DNA of 64,000 nt from Aquimarina sp. ERC-38. GTDB lineage: Bacteria; Bacteroidota; Bacteroidia; Flavobacteriales; Flavobacteriaceae. Numbering within the stretch: the stretch's first letter is position 1; each line of letters begins with the position of its first letter. Location of the stretch: NCBI RefSeq assembly GCF_026222555.1, contig NZ_CP098511.1:477501-541500 (forward strand). The letters are read 5' to 3'. Below, piece after piece: positions 28,661 through 36,418 of the stretch. The translations under genes and the position numbers were made by a program. The notes beneath the pieces are model-generated. The model had not been told where the DNA came from, made no database searches, and saw only the letters and a program-made list of their open reading frames with translations.

Positions 28661-28952
28661 ATTCAACTTCTTTCAGTATTTGCGGTCCAATATATTTACT
28701 TAACCCGTTTTTAGTAACTATATCCGCTTTACTGGTAGTAAATAAATCTTCTACGAAATAACAAAAATCCATAAAGCTTCTAAAAGATTTGCTACCCATA
28801 CTTTCGAAATCAATTAATAAATCAATATCACTTTCTTTCGTTTGTTGTTCTCTTACATAAGAGCCAAACAATCCTAATTCGGAAATACCAAATGCTTTGA
28901 TTTGTTCTTTATGATCTAAAATTTTTGATATGACTTCTTGCTTGGATAACAT
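28644..28952 (-). CDS. MntA-like nucleotidyltransferase antitoxin
   Basis: This 102-residue minimal nucleotidyltransferase has the GSx10DxD motif complete in LFGSYVREQQTKESDIDLL, plus a third acidic residue in TSKADIV. In characterised pairs MntA neutralises HepT by adding AMP to a Tyr of the HEPN protein. The ATG lies 2 bp after the sucA stop, so its translation is probably coupled to sucA, and it overlaps hepT. It is placed inside a core metabolic operon, which is unusual. Confidence 0.9.
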   Translation of the reverse strand: MLSKQEVISKILDHKEQIKAFGISELGLFGSYVREQQTKESDIDLLIDFESMGSKSFRSFMDFCYFVEDLFTTSKADIVTKNGLSKYIGPQILKEVEYVEIC

Positions 28953-28954
28953 CT

Positions 28955-31738
28955 CTATTTCTTTCTTCGCTTTTGATTGTCTTTTGACTTATCAAATACG
29001 TACGCTATTACTTCCTGATGCCTTCTTTTAAAACGGGTAGCACTCCCTGCTGCAGGTGCTCCATAAGAACGTCTGCTGGCGAACCTAAATCCTGAAGCTT
29101 TCTCATAGTTTAATAAAATATGACTTAAAGCCCCCATATTTCTGGGTTCTTCTTGTGCCCAAACCACTTCATCCGCTTTATATTTCTTAATAAGTGCATC
29201 CAGTTGTTTTACAGGTAATGGGAATAATTGTTCGATTCTAACAATGGCAACATCCTCCCTATTATCTTCTTCCTTTTTCTCTAATAAATCATAGTAAAAC
29301 TTACCGGTACAGAATACTAAGGACTTTACTTTGGTTGCTTTTGCAACCGGATCATCAATCACGGTTTGAAAACTACCGTTTATCATATCCTCTACCGTAG
29401 ACACTACTTTAGGATGCCTTAATAAACTTTTCGGTGTAAATACGATCAGGGGTTTGCGATAGGTAGCTTTCATTTGCCTACGCAATAAATGAAATAAGTT
29501 AGCAGGGGTAGTTACATCTGCAACAAACATATTATCTTTTGCACATAGTTGAAGATATCGTTCCATCCTCGCCGAAGAATGTTCTGCTCCCTGCCCTTCA
29601 TACCCATGGGGTAATAACATAATTAGCCCGTTTTGTAATTTCCATTTATCTTCTGCGGAAGAAATATACTGATCAATTACAATTTGTGCTCCGTTACTAA
29701 AATCCCCGAACTGCGCTTCCCAAATCGTGAGCGTATCAGGACTTGCCATGGCATATCCGTAATCAAAGCCTACTACGCCATACTCCGAAAGTAAGGAATT
29801 ATAAATATAAAAATCTCCCTGATCTTTTTGCAGTTGATTAAGAAGTACAATCTCTTCTTCGCTATCTTCCACTTTTATAACCGCATGCCGATGGGAAAAA
29901 GTACCTCGTTCTACATCCTGACCGGACATACGAACATCATATCCTTCTTGTAATAGAGAACCGTAAGCTAACAATTCACCCATGGCCCAATCCAGCTTAT
30001 CTTCTTCAAAAAACATTTTATGACGCTGCTGAACCAATCGTTCTATCTTGCGTAAGAACTTTTTATCTTCCGGAAGTTTTGAAATTACTTTTGCAATTTT
30101 GGTTAATTTCTTTTTGTCATACGTAGTATCTACCGCCTCCATCATTTCATCTTCCTGCACCCTGGAAAAACCTTTCCACTCATCTTGCATAAAGGGAGTA
30201 ATGACTACTTTTTCTTCTTTTCTGGAGTCTTCCAGCTCTTCTTCCAAAGAAGCCTTGTATTCTTTTTCAAGATTAGCTACATACCCTTTATCGATGATAC
30301 CTTCTGCTATCAATTTCTCCGCATAAATATCCCGTGGGTTTTTATGCTTAGCAATAGCTTTATATAGTTTAGGTTGTGTAAATCTCGGTTCGTCACCTTC
30401 ATTATGCCCGTATTTACGATAGCCTAACAAGTCAATAAATACGTCACGTTTAAAGTTCATCCGGAACTCCAATGCAAAATTTGCTGCATGTACGACGGCT
30501 TCCGCATCATCTGCATTTACATGTAAAACGGGGGAAAGCGTAACCTTTGCTACATCCGTACAATAGGTAGAGGATCTTGCATCCAGGTAATTAGTAGTAA
30601 ACCCGATTTGGTTATTTACTACTATATGAATGGTACCCCCGGTTTTATATCCGTCCAGTTGCGCCATTTGCACTACTTCATAGACCAATCCCTGTCCGGC
30701 AATAGCCGCATCCCCATGTACTACGATAGGCAATACCTGAGAGGTATCTTCATTATAATGACGATCTTGTTTAGCCCTGGTAATCCCTTCTACAATCGCC
30801 CCTACGGTTTCCAGATGACTGGGATTAGGTGCAATATTCATATTGATGGCCTTTCCTTTATCAGATTCCCGTTTTGAAGTCCAACCTAAATGATATTTTA
30901 CATCCCCGTCAAAAATAGTTTCCTGATAATCTTTACCGTCAAACTCGCTAAAGATATCTTTTGCACTTTTACCAAATATATTAGTCAAGGTACTAAGACG
31001 ACCCCGGTGTGCCATCCCCATTACAAACTCCTTAACTCCGATATCGGCAGCTTTTTCAACTAGGGCATCGAGGGCAGGTATTAAAGACTCTCCCCCTTCT
31101 AATGAAAATCGTTTTTGACCTACATATTTAGTATGTAAGAAGCTTTCAAAAGAAACCGCCTGGTTTAATTTTTTAAGAATATGCTTTTTTTCTTCCGTAG
31201 AAAACTGAAACTGTGCTTTATTAAAATTAATACGCTTTTGTATCCACTCCCGCTCTTCCGGATTACGGATAAACATATATTCGATTCCGATAGCACCACA
31301 ATAAACCATTTCCAGGTGATCTATAATTTCCTGAAGTGACGACTTACCGATGGCAATAATTTCACCAGCATTAAACTGTGTTGAAAGGTCAGATGCCGAT
31401 AACCCGAAGTTCTCAATAGCTAATGTAGGTAAATATGACCTACGCTCTCTTACCGGGTTGGTTTTAGTAAACAAATGACCCCGGGTGCGATACGCATCAA
31501 TTAATTGTATTACCTGAAATTCTTTTTGAACATTATCCGGTACTTTGACCGAAGTTGTTCCTTCTCTTTCTATATAAACGACTTCCCCTGATTCTTCGGT
31601 ATTTTCTTGTCCGAAATCAAACCCTTGAAAAAAAGCCCTCCAACTGGGCTCTACACTATCGGGGCTTTCTAGATATTTCTCGTATAAATCTGCAAAAAAT
31701 GCGGTATGAGCCGCATTCAAAAATGAATAGTTATCCAT
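28955..31738 (-). CDS. sucA: 2-oxoglutarate dehydrogenase E1
   Basis: This 927-residue thiamine diphosphate-dependent decarboxylase forms the OGDH complex with SucB. Visible marks are the N-terminal FLNAAHTAFFADLYEKYLESP, the active-site HRGRLSTLTNIFGK and HLGWTSKR, the ThDP-binding GDAAIAGQG ... VNNQIGFTTN, the Pyr-domain LWEAQFGDFSNGAQ, and the C-terminal WAQEEPRNMGA. Length is that of the family. It leads the operon sucA - mntA - hepT - sucB. A 16-bp palindrome lies 163 bp upstream of the start. Confidence 0.97.
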   Translation of the reverse strand: MDNYSFLNAAHTAFFADLYEKYLESPDSVEPSWRAFFQGFDFGQENTEESGEVVYIEREGTTSVKVPDNVQKEFQVIQLIDAYRTRGHLFTKTNPVRERRSYLPTLAIENFGLSASDLSTQFNAGEIIAIGKSSLQEIIDHLEMVYCGAIGIEYMFIRNPEEREWIQKRINFNKAQFQFSTEEKKHILKKLNQAVSFESFLHTKYVGQKRFSLEGGESLIPALDALVEKAADIGVKEFVMGMAHRGRLSTLTNIFGKSAKDIFSEFDGKDYQETIFDGDVKYHLGWTSKRESDKGKAINMNIAPNPSHLETVGAIVEGITRAKQDRHYNEDTSQVLPIVVHGDAAIAGQGLVYEVVQMAQLDGYKTGGTIHIVVNNQIGFTTNYLDARSSTYCTDVAKVTLSPVLHVNADDAEAVVHAANFALEFRMNFKRDVFIDLLGYRKYGHNEGDEPRFTQPKLYKAIAKHKNPRDIYAEKLIAEGIIDKGYVANLEKEYKASLEEELEDSRKEEKVVITPFMQDEWKGFSRVQEDEMMEAVDTTYDKKKLTKIAKVISKLPEDKKFLRKIERLVQQRHKMFFEEDKLDWAMGELLAYGSLLQEGYDVRMSGQDVERGTFSHRHAVIKVEDSEEEIVLLNQLQKDQGDFYIYNSLLSEYGVVGFDYGYAMASPDTLTIWEAQFGDFSNGAQIVIDQYISSAEDKWKLQNGLIMLLPHGYEGQGAEHSSARMERYLQLCAKDNMFVADVTTPANLFHLLRRQMKATYRKPLIVFTPKSLLRHPKVVSTVEDMINGSFQTVIDDPVAKATKVKSLVFCTGKFYYDLLEKKEEDNREDVAIVRIEQLFPLPVKQLDALIKKYKADEVVWAQEEPRNMGALSHILLNYEKASGFRFASRRSYGAPAAGSATRFKRRHQEVIAYVFDKSKDNQKRRKK

Positions 31739-31900
31739 AAGTAAGTATTCGATTGCCTTTTACCTGACAAATCTCAACAAAAATACAATAATAAGGATAA
31801 ATTGATAACTGAAAATATGATATTTATTTATGCCTTTTGTTAAGGGTATTCTAATATAAATTAAACTATAATACAAACTTCTCAAATTTTAAGATTTTTA

Positions 31901-31916
31901 TAACGTAATTACGTTA
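31901..31916. promoter_or_regulatory. 16-bp perfect palindrome in the sucA/lipoprotein divergent region
   Basis: TAACGTAATTACGTTA is a perfect palindrome in the 282-bp space between divergent sucA and the small lipoprotein gene. Position and symmetry suit a dimeric transcription factor site. No factor is identified. Confidence 0.4.
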
Positions 31917-32020
31917 CGGTAATCACATAAAATTAATATTTAATTTTCTTAAAAAAGACTTAAAAATTTGGCTAAAGCTTTATAAACCACTAATTTCGAT
32001 CAACCCTAAAATAAATAAAC

Positions 32021-32383
32021 ATGAAAAAATTATTGATTTCTTTTAGTATTTTATTAGCACTTTATGCTTGTGGAACCTCAAAGAAAACCGCACAAAATTC
32101 AACAAATGTTTCTAAATCTATACCCCTTGAAACTGAGTTAACCACCGAAGAAGAAATTGCCGAAAGAAAACTAGCAGAATCATTACAACTAAGTGTAATG
32201 GTGAATACTATTATTGAGAAAAATACTAGTAGTAAAGCTTCTCAAATTGCCAGATCTCCGGTGACCCAAACTGAATCCGGTTATACCTGGAAATTCACGA
32301 ATGTTTCTACTGGTAAAAGTTACAAAGTTCAAACCAATGAAAAGTTTGAAGAAGTTGAGATATCTAAACTTTCTACTCCGTAA
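32021..32383 (+). CDS. Small lipoprotein of unknown function
   Basis: This 120-residue protein has a lipoprotein signal with lipobox LYAC (Cys17), a Ser/Thr/Lys-rich linker and a short C-terminal domain ending in YKVQTNEKFEEVEISKL. No family was recognised. It is likely a membrane-anchored periplasmic protein, divergent from sucA and convergent with the polyprenyl synthase gene (10 bp gap). Confidence 0.8.
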   Translation: MKKLLISFSILLALYACGTSKKTAQNSTNVSKSIPLETELTTEEEIAERKLAESLQLSVMVNTIIEKNTSSKASQIARSPVTQTESGYTWKFTNVSTGKSYKVQTNEKFEEVEISKLSTP

Positions 32384-32393
32384 AAAATTATCT

Positions 32394-33371
32394 TTACACT
32401 TTACGATCCATAAGATCACGACCAAAGTTGTATAGCATCTCTTTTTTATCTTTTGAAATGCTGATCGTGTCTAAAATAGAAAAAGCTTTATCCGTATAGT
32501 TTTCAATAGCTGTGCGGGTAACTTTATCAGCTTCTGTTTCTTGATAAAGTGAGGATACCTTTCGGACTTTTTCAACTGGCGAAAGTAAATTTTCAGTAGA
32601 AAAATAGTGAAGTAACTCTGCTTTCTGTTCGGTGGTACTATTTTGTATGGCACTAAGGTACAAGTAGGTTTTTTTATTCTCGATAATATCGCCACCCACT
32701 TGTTTTCCAAAGGTTTTAGGATCACCAAAAGTATCTAAGTAATCGTCCTGTAGTTGAAAAGCTATACCTAAATACCTGCCGAAATTATAGACGGCTTCCT
32801 GATTTTGGTTCGAACTACCCGCCACTAAAGCTCCCATCTGCATGGCTGCCCCTACTAGAACGGCAGTTTTATACTCAATCATATGCAGATAGTCTTCAAT
32901 AGCGACTTCTTTTTGATCTTCAAAATCCATGTCCAACTGTTGCCCTTCACAAACCTCTAATGCTGTTTTAGAAAATAAACTTACCAGTTTTAAAAATATA
33001 TCAGAATCATACACTTCAAAAAAGCGATAAGATTCTATTAACATCGAATCTCCGGATAAAATACCCGTATTTACATTCCATTTTTTATGTACGGTAGGTT
33101 TTCCTCTACGTAAAGGTGCCGCATCCATTATATCATCATGGATTAAGGAAAAATTATGAAATAATTCAATGGCTAATGCAGCAGGTAACGCCTGTTTATA
33201 AGCACCTCCGAAGATTTCAGTGGTTAATAGAGTTAGTACGGGGCGTAAACGTTTTCCTCCTAACTGAAGGATATAGGATATGGGTTCGTATAAAGTAGTA
33301 GGGGATTTGGGTTGAATGTTATCCTTTAAAAAGTCAGAAAAGAATTTGTGGTATTCAGGTAAAGTATGCAC
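32394..33371 (-). CDS. Polyprenyl (trans-isoprenyl) diphosphate synthase
   Basis: This 325-residue all-helical prenyltransferase has both aspartate-rich motifs, the first as LIHDDIMDAAPLRRGKPT and the second as FQLQDDYLDTFGDPKTFGKQ, plus GGKRLRP near the N-terminus. It elongates isoprenyl diphosphates; product chain length cannot be read with confidence, though a farnesyl/geranylgeranyl-type enzyme is likely. The start is a GTG, since no in-frame ATG lies nearby upstream. It is functionally linked to the mevalonate genes at 24255-26492. Confidence 0.93.
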   Translation of the reverse strand: MHTLPEYHKFFSDFLKDNIQPKSPTTLYEPISYILQLGGKRLRPVLTLLTTEIFGGAYKQALPAALAIELFHNFSLIHDDIMDAAPLRRGKPTVHKKWNVNTGILSGDSMLIESYRFFEVYDSDIFLKLVSLFSKTALEVCEGQQLDMDFEDQKEVAIEDYLHMIEYKTAVLVGAAMQMGALVAGSSNQNQEAVYNFGRYLGIAFQLQDDYLDTFGDPKTFGKQVGGDIIENKKTYLYLSAIQNSTTEQKAELLHYFSTENLLSPVEKVRKVSSLYQETEADKVTRTAIENYTDKAFSILDTISISKDKKEMLYNFGRDLMDRKV

Positions 33372-33517
33372 TTTTTTTAGCGAAGTTACATTTTTTTTGA
33401 AAATGTATACCGCTGACTTTCTATTCTACTTTTTGATAATATTGTTTCTTTCCTTCACATTTTACCTCGCCCCAATTGAATTAATAAGGTTTTTTTCTTT
33501 ATTATAGATTATACTTA

Positions 33518-34401
33518 GAGCATGTTTAAATAAGATTCTTATAAATTACCTTATTCTATTGAGAATGATTTGACAATTCTGCCATAATACCCAAGATTCT
33601 TGACTTTCCTTCGTTTTTTCATAGTCTTTATCGAGTCTTCTGAAGAAGTTGAAGATACCGAAAGTCCTTTCAGTTACCCATCTCCACTTCAAGGGAACAA
33701 AACCTTTTGTGGATGGGGGAGTTGATGATATCTTTACCTCAAGTCCAATTACATTTTCTTCAGCCCACCTCTTAAATATTGTTTTGTAGGCATGATCAGC
33801 TACTATTTTTTCCATCCTATCCAGGTACCCTAATAAAGGTTCCACAACTTTGTTGGCTACTACCCCATCAGCTTCATTGGCAGCCCCTACAACAACCCCC
33901 CAAACTAAACCTAACGTATCAGTAATTACGTGACGTTTACGGCCATTTACCTTTTTATTACCGTCAACCCCTTTTGACATACTTGTAAAAGGACCGGACT
34001 TTATGGATTGACTATCAATGGATAACAAGCTAGGTGTTGGTTCTTTCCCTTGTCGGTTCCGCTCCATTTTGTTAAGCTCAATATTTAATCTCTCTTGTGT
34101 CCCATCTTTTTGCCATTTGCGAAAGTAATAGTATACACTTTGCCATTTTGGAAAACTATCCGGGAGGTTACGCCACTGAGTACCTGTACGGAGTTGCCAT
34201 AAAATAGCGTCTACAATATCCCGTAGTTTATAATGCCCCCGGGTTTTCTTAGGTAAAAATAATTCCATATATTCCCATTGCTGGGTAGTTAATCTGTTAT
34301 ATTTAGATTGCATAAACATTGTTGTTTTAGTCAACTACAAAGTTTAGACTATCCAGCTTTTTAACAAAAAAATTATCCGAAAATTTAGTTTAAACATGCT
34401 C
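33518..34401 (-). mobile_element. Complete IS5-family insertion sequence
   Basis: This 884-bp element has terminal inverted repeats beginning GAGCATGTTTAAA (33518-33530 and its complement ending at 34401) and 3-bp direct repeats TTA at 33515-33517 and 34402-34404. A TNA duplication fits the IS1031-like subgroup of IS5. It has one transposase gene on the minus strand and looks intact, so it may be recent. Confidence 0.9.
33546..34319 (-). CDS. IS5-family DDE transposase
   Basis: This protein of about 257 residues starts at the ATG at 34319 (MFMQSKYNRL) rather than a TTG five codons upstream. It has an N-terminal DUF4096-like region (WEYMELFLP ... DAILWQLRTGTQWRNLPDSFPKWQSVYYYFRKW) and a DDE core: first Asp in LLSIDSQSIK, second in VADHAYK, Glu in VTERTFGIFNFFRRL. 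No frameshift is needed, unlike some IS5 relatives. It fills most of the element. Confidence 0.93.
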   Translation of the reverse strand: MFMQSKYNRLTTQQWEYMELFLPKKTRGHYKLRDIVDAILWQLRTGTQWRNLPDSFPKWQSVYYYFRKWQKDGTQERLNIELNKMERNRQGKEPTPSLLSIDSQSIKSGPFTSMSKGVDGNKKVNGRKRHVITDTLGLVWGVVVGAANEADGVVANKVVEPLLGYLDRMEKIVADHAYKTIFKRWAEENVIGLEVKISSTPPSTKGFVPLKWRWVTERTFGIFNFFRRLDKDYEKTKESQESWVLWQNCQIILNRIR

Positions 34402-34422
34402 TTAAAGCCAAGGAACTATAAA

Positions 34423-34482
34423 ATGAAATTTGTTGTTCACTTTTTACACTTTCTAAAAATGAAGGAACAAAATAAAAGTTAA
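34423..34482 (+). pseudogene. Remnant of a second VapC C-terminus
   Basis: A short frame directly after the IS5 element ends FLKMKEQNKS-stop, nearly the same as the end of the intact PIN gene (FLNMREQNKS-stop at 35390). Both are followed, at slightly different distances, by the same terminator palindrome. This suggests an earlier tandem copy of the module of which only the 3' end survives, the rest lost or replaced by the IS. The rest of the interval 34405-34714 contains only the terminator and the vapB leader. Confidence 0.6.
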
Positions 34483-34492
34483 AGAGATTGAG

Positions 34493-34524
34493 ACCCCAAA
34501 GGTTTTGAAAACCTTTGGGGTTTC
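34493..34524 (+). terminator. Intrinsic terminator, copy 1
   Basis: A 14-bp perfect stem (34493-34506 with 34508-34521, one-base centre) is followed by a T-rich run. It is almost identical to the terminator at 35480. Confidence 0.8.
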
Positions 34525-34714
34525 TTTGGTTCGATATTATTTCTAGCTTTCCACAACGTATTTATTCTAATACTTATTGAATTAGAATAAGTACAATTCT
34601 CTCTAATAAGACAAGGCTATTTTTGTATTTCTATTCAACACCAACTATTAAACAATTTTACACACGTGTTTTTAATATAAAAATAAATACGTATTTTTAA
34701 TTAAAAGAAAGTAA

Positions 34715-34969
34715 ATGAACACCAAGTTAACCTTAACTATTGAAAAAGAAGTTATTGAAGTAGCAAAAAAATATGCAAAAGCAAAAGGTCAAAGCCTATC
34801 GGAGATGGTGGAGAATTACTTTAAGTTTGTTGCTGTAGATCGGATAAAAGTAAAAGAAAACAGACTTTCACCAAAAGTTAGGAAGCTAAGGGGGATTATA
34901 AAAACAGATGAAAATTTTGACTATAAAAAAGTTTTAACCGAAGAACTTTCAAAAAAATATGGCGTTTAA
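34715..34969 (+). CDS. VapB-like antitoxin (DUF6364-type)
   Basis: This 84-residue protein has an N-terminal beta-strand and helix (KLTLTIEKEVIEVAKKYAKAKGQSLSEMVENYF), a ribbon-helix-helix-like pattern, and a Lys/Glu-rich C-terminal tail that would clamp the toxin. It overlaps the PIN toxin gene by 11 bp. It probably represses its own promoter and neutralises the toxin. Confidence 0.85.
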   Translation: MNTKLTLTIEKEVIEVAKKYAKAKGQSLSEMVENYFKFVAVDRIKVKENRLSPKVRKLRGIIKTDENFDYKKVLTEELSKKYGV

Positions 34970-35390
34970 ACTTTTTGTTGATTCGGACGTGGTCATCGAT
35001 TTTTTTTCAGATAGACAACCCTATGCAAATCCCGCTAGTGAACTTTTTGAACTTAGCGAACAAGGATATCTAACCTTATACATATCAGCTATCAGTATCA
35101 GTAACGTATACTACATTATAAGAAAGTTTCTAGGTCATAAGAAAACGCTGGAGATTGTAGAGATACTAACGGAAATAACTGAAATTATTGGAACCACAAA
35201 GAATGAAATTGTACAAGCACTTACTAATAATTTTTCAGACTTTGAAGATTCTATTCAATATTCATCTGCCTTAAACATAAAAAACTTAGATGCAATTATT
35301 ACCAGAAATGTAAAAGATTATCGAAATTCTTCTATTGCTGTCATGACACCTTTAAATTTCCTAAACATGAGAGAACAAAATAAAAGTTAA
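34959..35390 (+). CDS. PIN-domain toxin (VapC-like)
   Basis: This 143-residue protein begins with the PIN motif KLFVDSDVVIDFFSDRQPY and has acidic residues in NFSDFEDSIQYSSAL and IITRNVKDY, giving the usual four-acid metal site of PIN ribonucleases. Such toxins cut tRNA or rRNA to stop growth. The ATG lies within the antitoxin gene end. A near copy of its last ten codons occurs upstream at 34453-34482. Confidence 0.88.
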   Translation: MAFKLFVDSDVVIDFFSDRQPYANPASELFELSEQGYLTLYISAISISNVYYIIRKFLGHKKTLEIVEILTEITEIIGTTKNEIVQALTNNFSDFEDSIQYSSALNIKNLDAIITRNVKDYRNSSIAVMTPLNFLNMREQNKS

Positions 35391-35479
35391 AAAGGTTAAC
35401 ATAAGTTATAAATGAATATTTATCAGAAAACTAGCATCTGATTCTAAACTTTTAAGCATCTCAATTTTTGGAGAGTGGA

Positions 35480-35514
35480 GACCCCAAAGGTTTTGAAAAC
35501 CTTAGGGGTCTTTT
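35480..35514 (+). terminator. Intrinsic terminator, copy 2
   Basis: A 15-bp stem (35480-35494 and 35496-35510) with one mismatch is followed by TTTT. It ends the vapBC transcript and duplicates the one at 34493. The rest of 35391-35755 holds no visible gene. Confidence 0.8.
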
Positions 35515-35755
35515 ACGATTACACCCTGTAAATTCTCTCATTTTCCCATTTCCATCATTTTTTCAAGGAAAGGGATTTCTAAACTACATGAATTAATTCG
35601 TGTCCCTTGTAATAAACAAGTCCGATATAAAAAGATTCCGTAATAATTCTATTTAACAACATAGTATATGCCAATGCCTTAAACATCTATTGATTCGAGA
35701 AAGTCTTACTTAGATTAACTTCAATCCTTAGAATTGTTAAAGTAATGCAAAACTT

Positions 35756-35796
35756 AGGAAACTTTAATTGTTTTTAAAGTTTCCTATTTATTTTTG
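35756..35796 (+). promoter_or_regulatory. Promoter with overlapping palindromic operator of the efflux operon
   Basis: A 12-bp inverted repeat, AGGAAACTTTAA at 35756-35767 and TTAAAGTTTCCT at 35774-35785, has a 6-bp centre. The centre supplies TTG (35768-35770), 18 bp before an exact -7 box TATTTTTG (35789-35796). The ATG of tetR is at 35816. A repressor on the palindrome would block the -33 region, so autoregulation by the TetR protein is likely. Confidence 0.7.
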
Positions 35797-35815
35797 AAGC
35801 ATGTTTACTTGATGT

Positions 35816-36418
35816 ATGAGAGAAAAGATTATTGAAAAGGCTAATGACTTGTTTTTAAATTTTGGATTTAAAAGTATTACCATGGATGACCTTGCTTCGG
35901 AAATGGGTATTTCTAAAAAAACCATTTATACGCATTTTCAAAATAAAACAAAATTGGTGGAAGCTACTACAGATCATACTTTTTGCGCTATTCGTACCGG
36001 TATTGATACTATTTTAGAAGAAAAACGAGAACCTATTGAAGAGTTGTTTACCATCAAAGCTTTTGTAATAAACCACCTTAAAAATGAAAAAGCTTCTCCT
36101 CAATATCAGTTACAAAAGTATTATCCGAAGATTTACGCTACGCTAAAAAAAAAGCAGTTTGAAGTAATGCAGGATTGTGTAATAGAAAATTTAAACCGGG
36201 GTATTGCTAACGGCGTATTTTTAAAACATATAAATATTGAATTTATATCCCGAATCTATTTTATGGGAATGAATAGTATCAAAGACCAGGATATGTTTCC
36301 AAATAAACAATTTGAAGTTGCTGAATTGCAACAAAATTACCTGGAATACCATATCAGGGGAATTGCAACCAATAAAGGATTACAAATATTAGACAACCTA
36401 TTAAAAACATTCAGATGA
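35816..36418 (+). CDS. TetR-family transcriptional repressor
   Basis: This 200-residue regulator has an N-terminal helix-turn-helix (about 8-55: FLNFGFKSITMDDLASEMGISKKTIYTHFQNKTKLV) and a helical ligand-binding domain. It leads the operon tetR - tolC - mfp - RND, overlapping tolC by 4 bp (ATGA). The palindrome over its own promoter is its probable site. Its ligand is unknown, though efflux substrates are usual. Confidence 0.93.
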   Translation: MREKIIEKANDLFLNFGFKSITMDDLASEMGISKKTIYTHFQNKTKLVEATTDHTFCAIRTGIDTILEEKREPIEELFTIKAFVINHLKNEKASPQYQLQKYYPKIYATLKKKQFEVMQDCVIENLNRGIANGVFLKHINIEFISRIYFMGMNSIKDQDMFPNKQFEVAELQQNYLEYHIRGIATNKGLQILDNLLKTFR

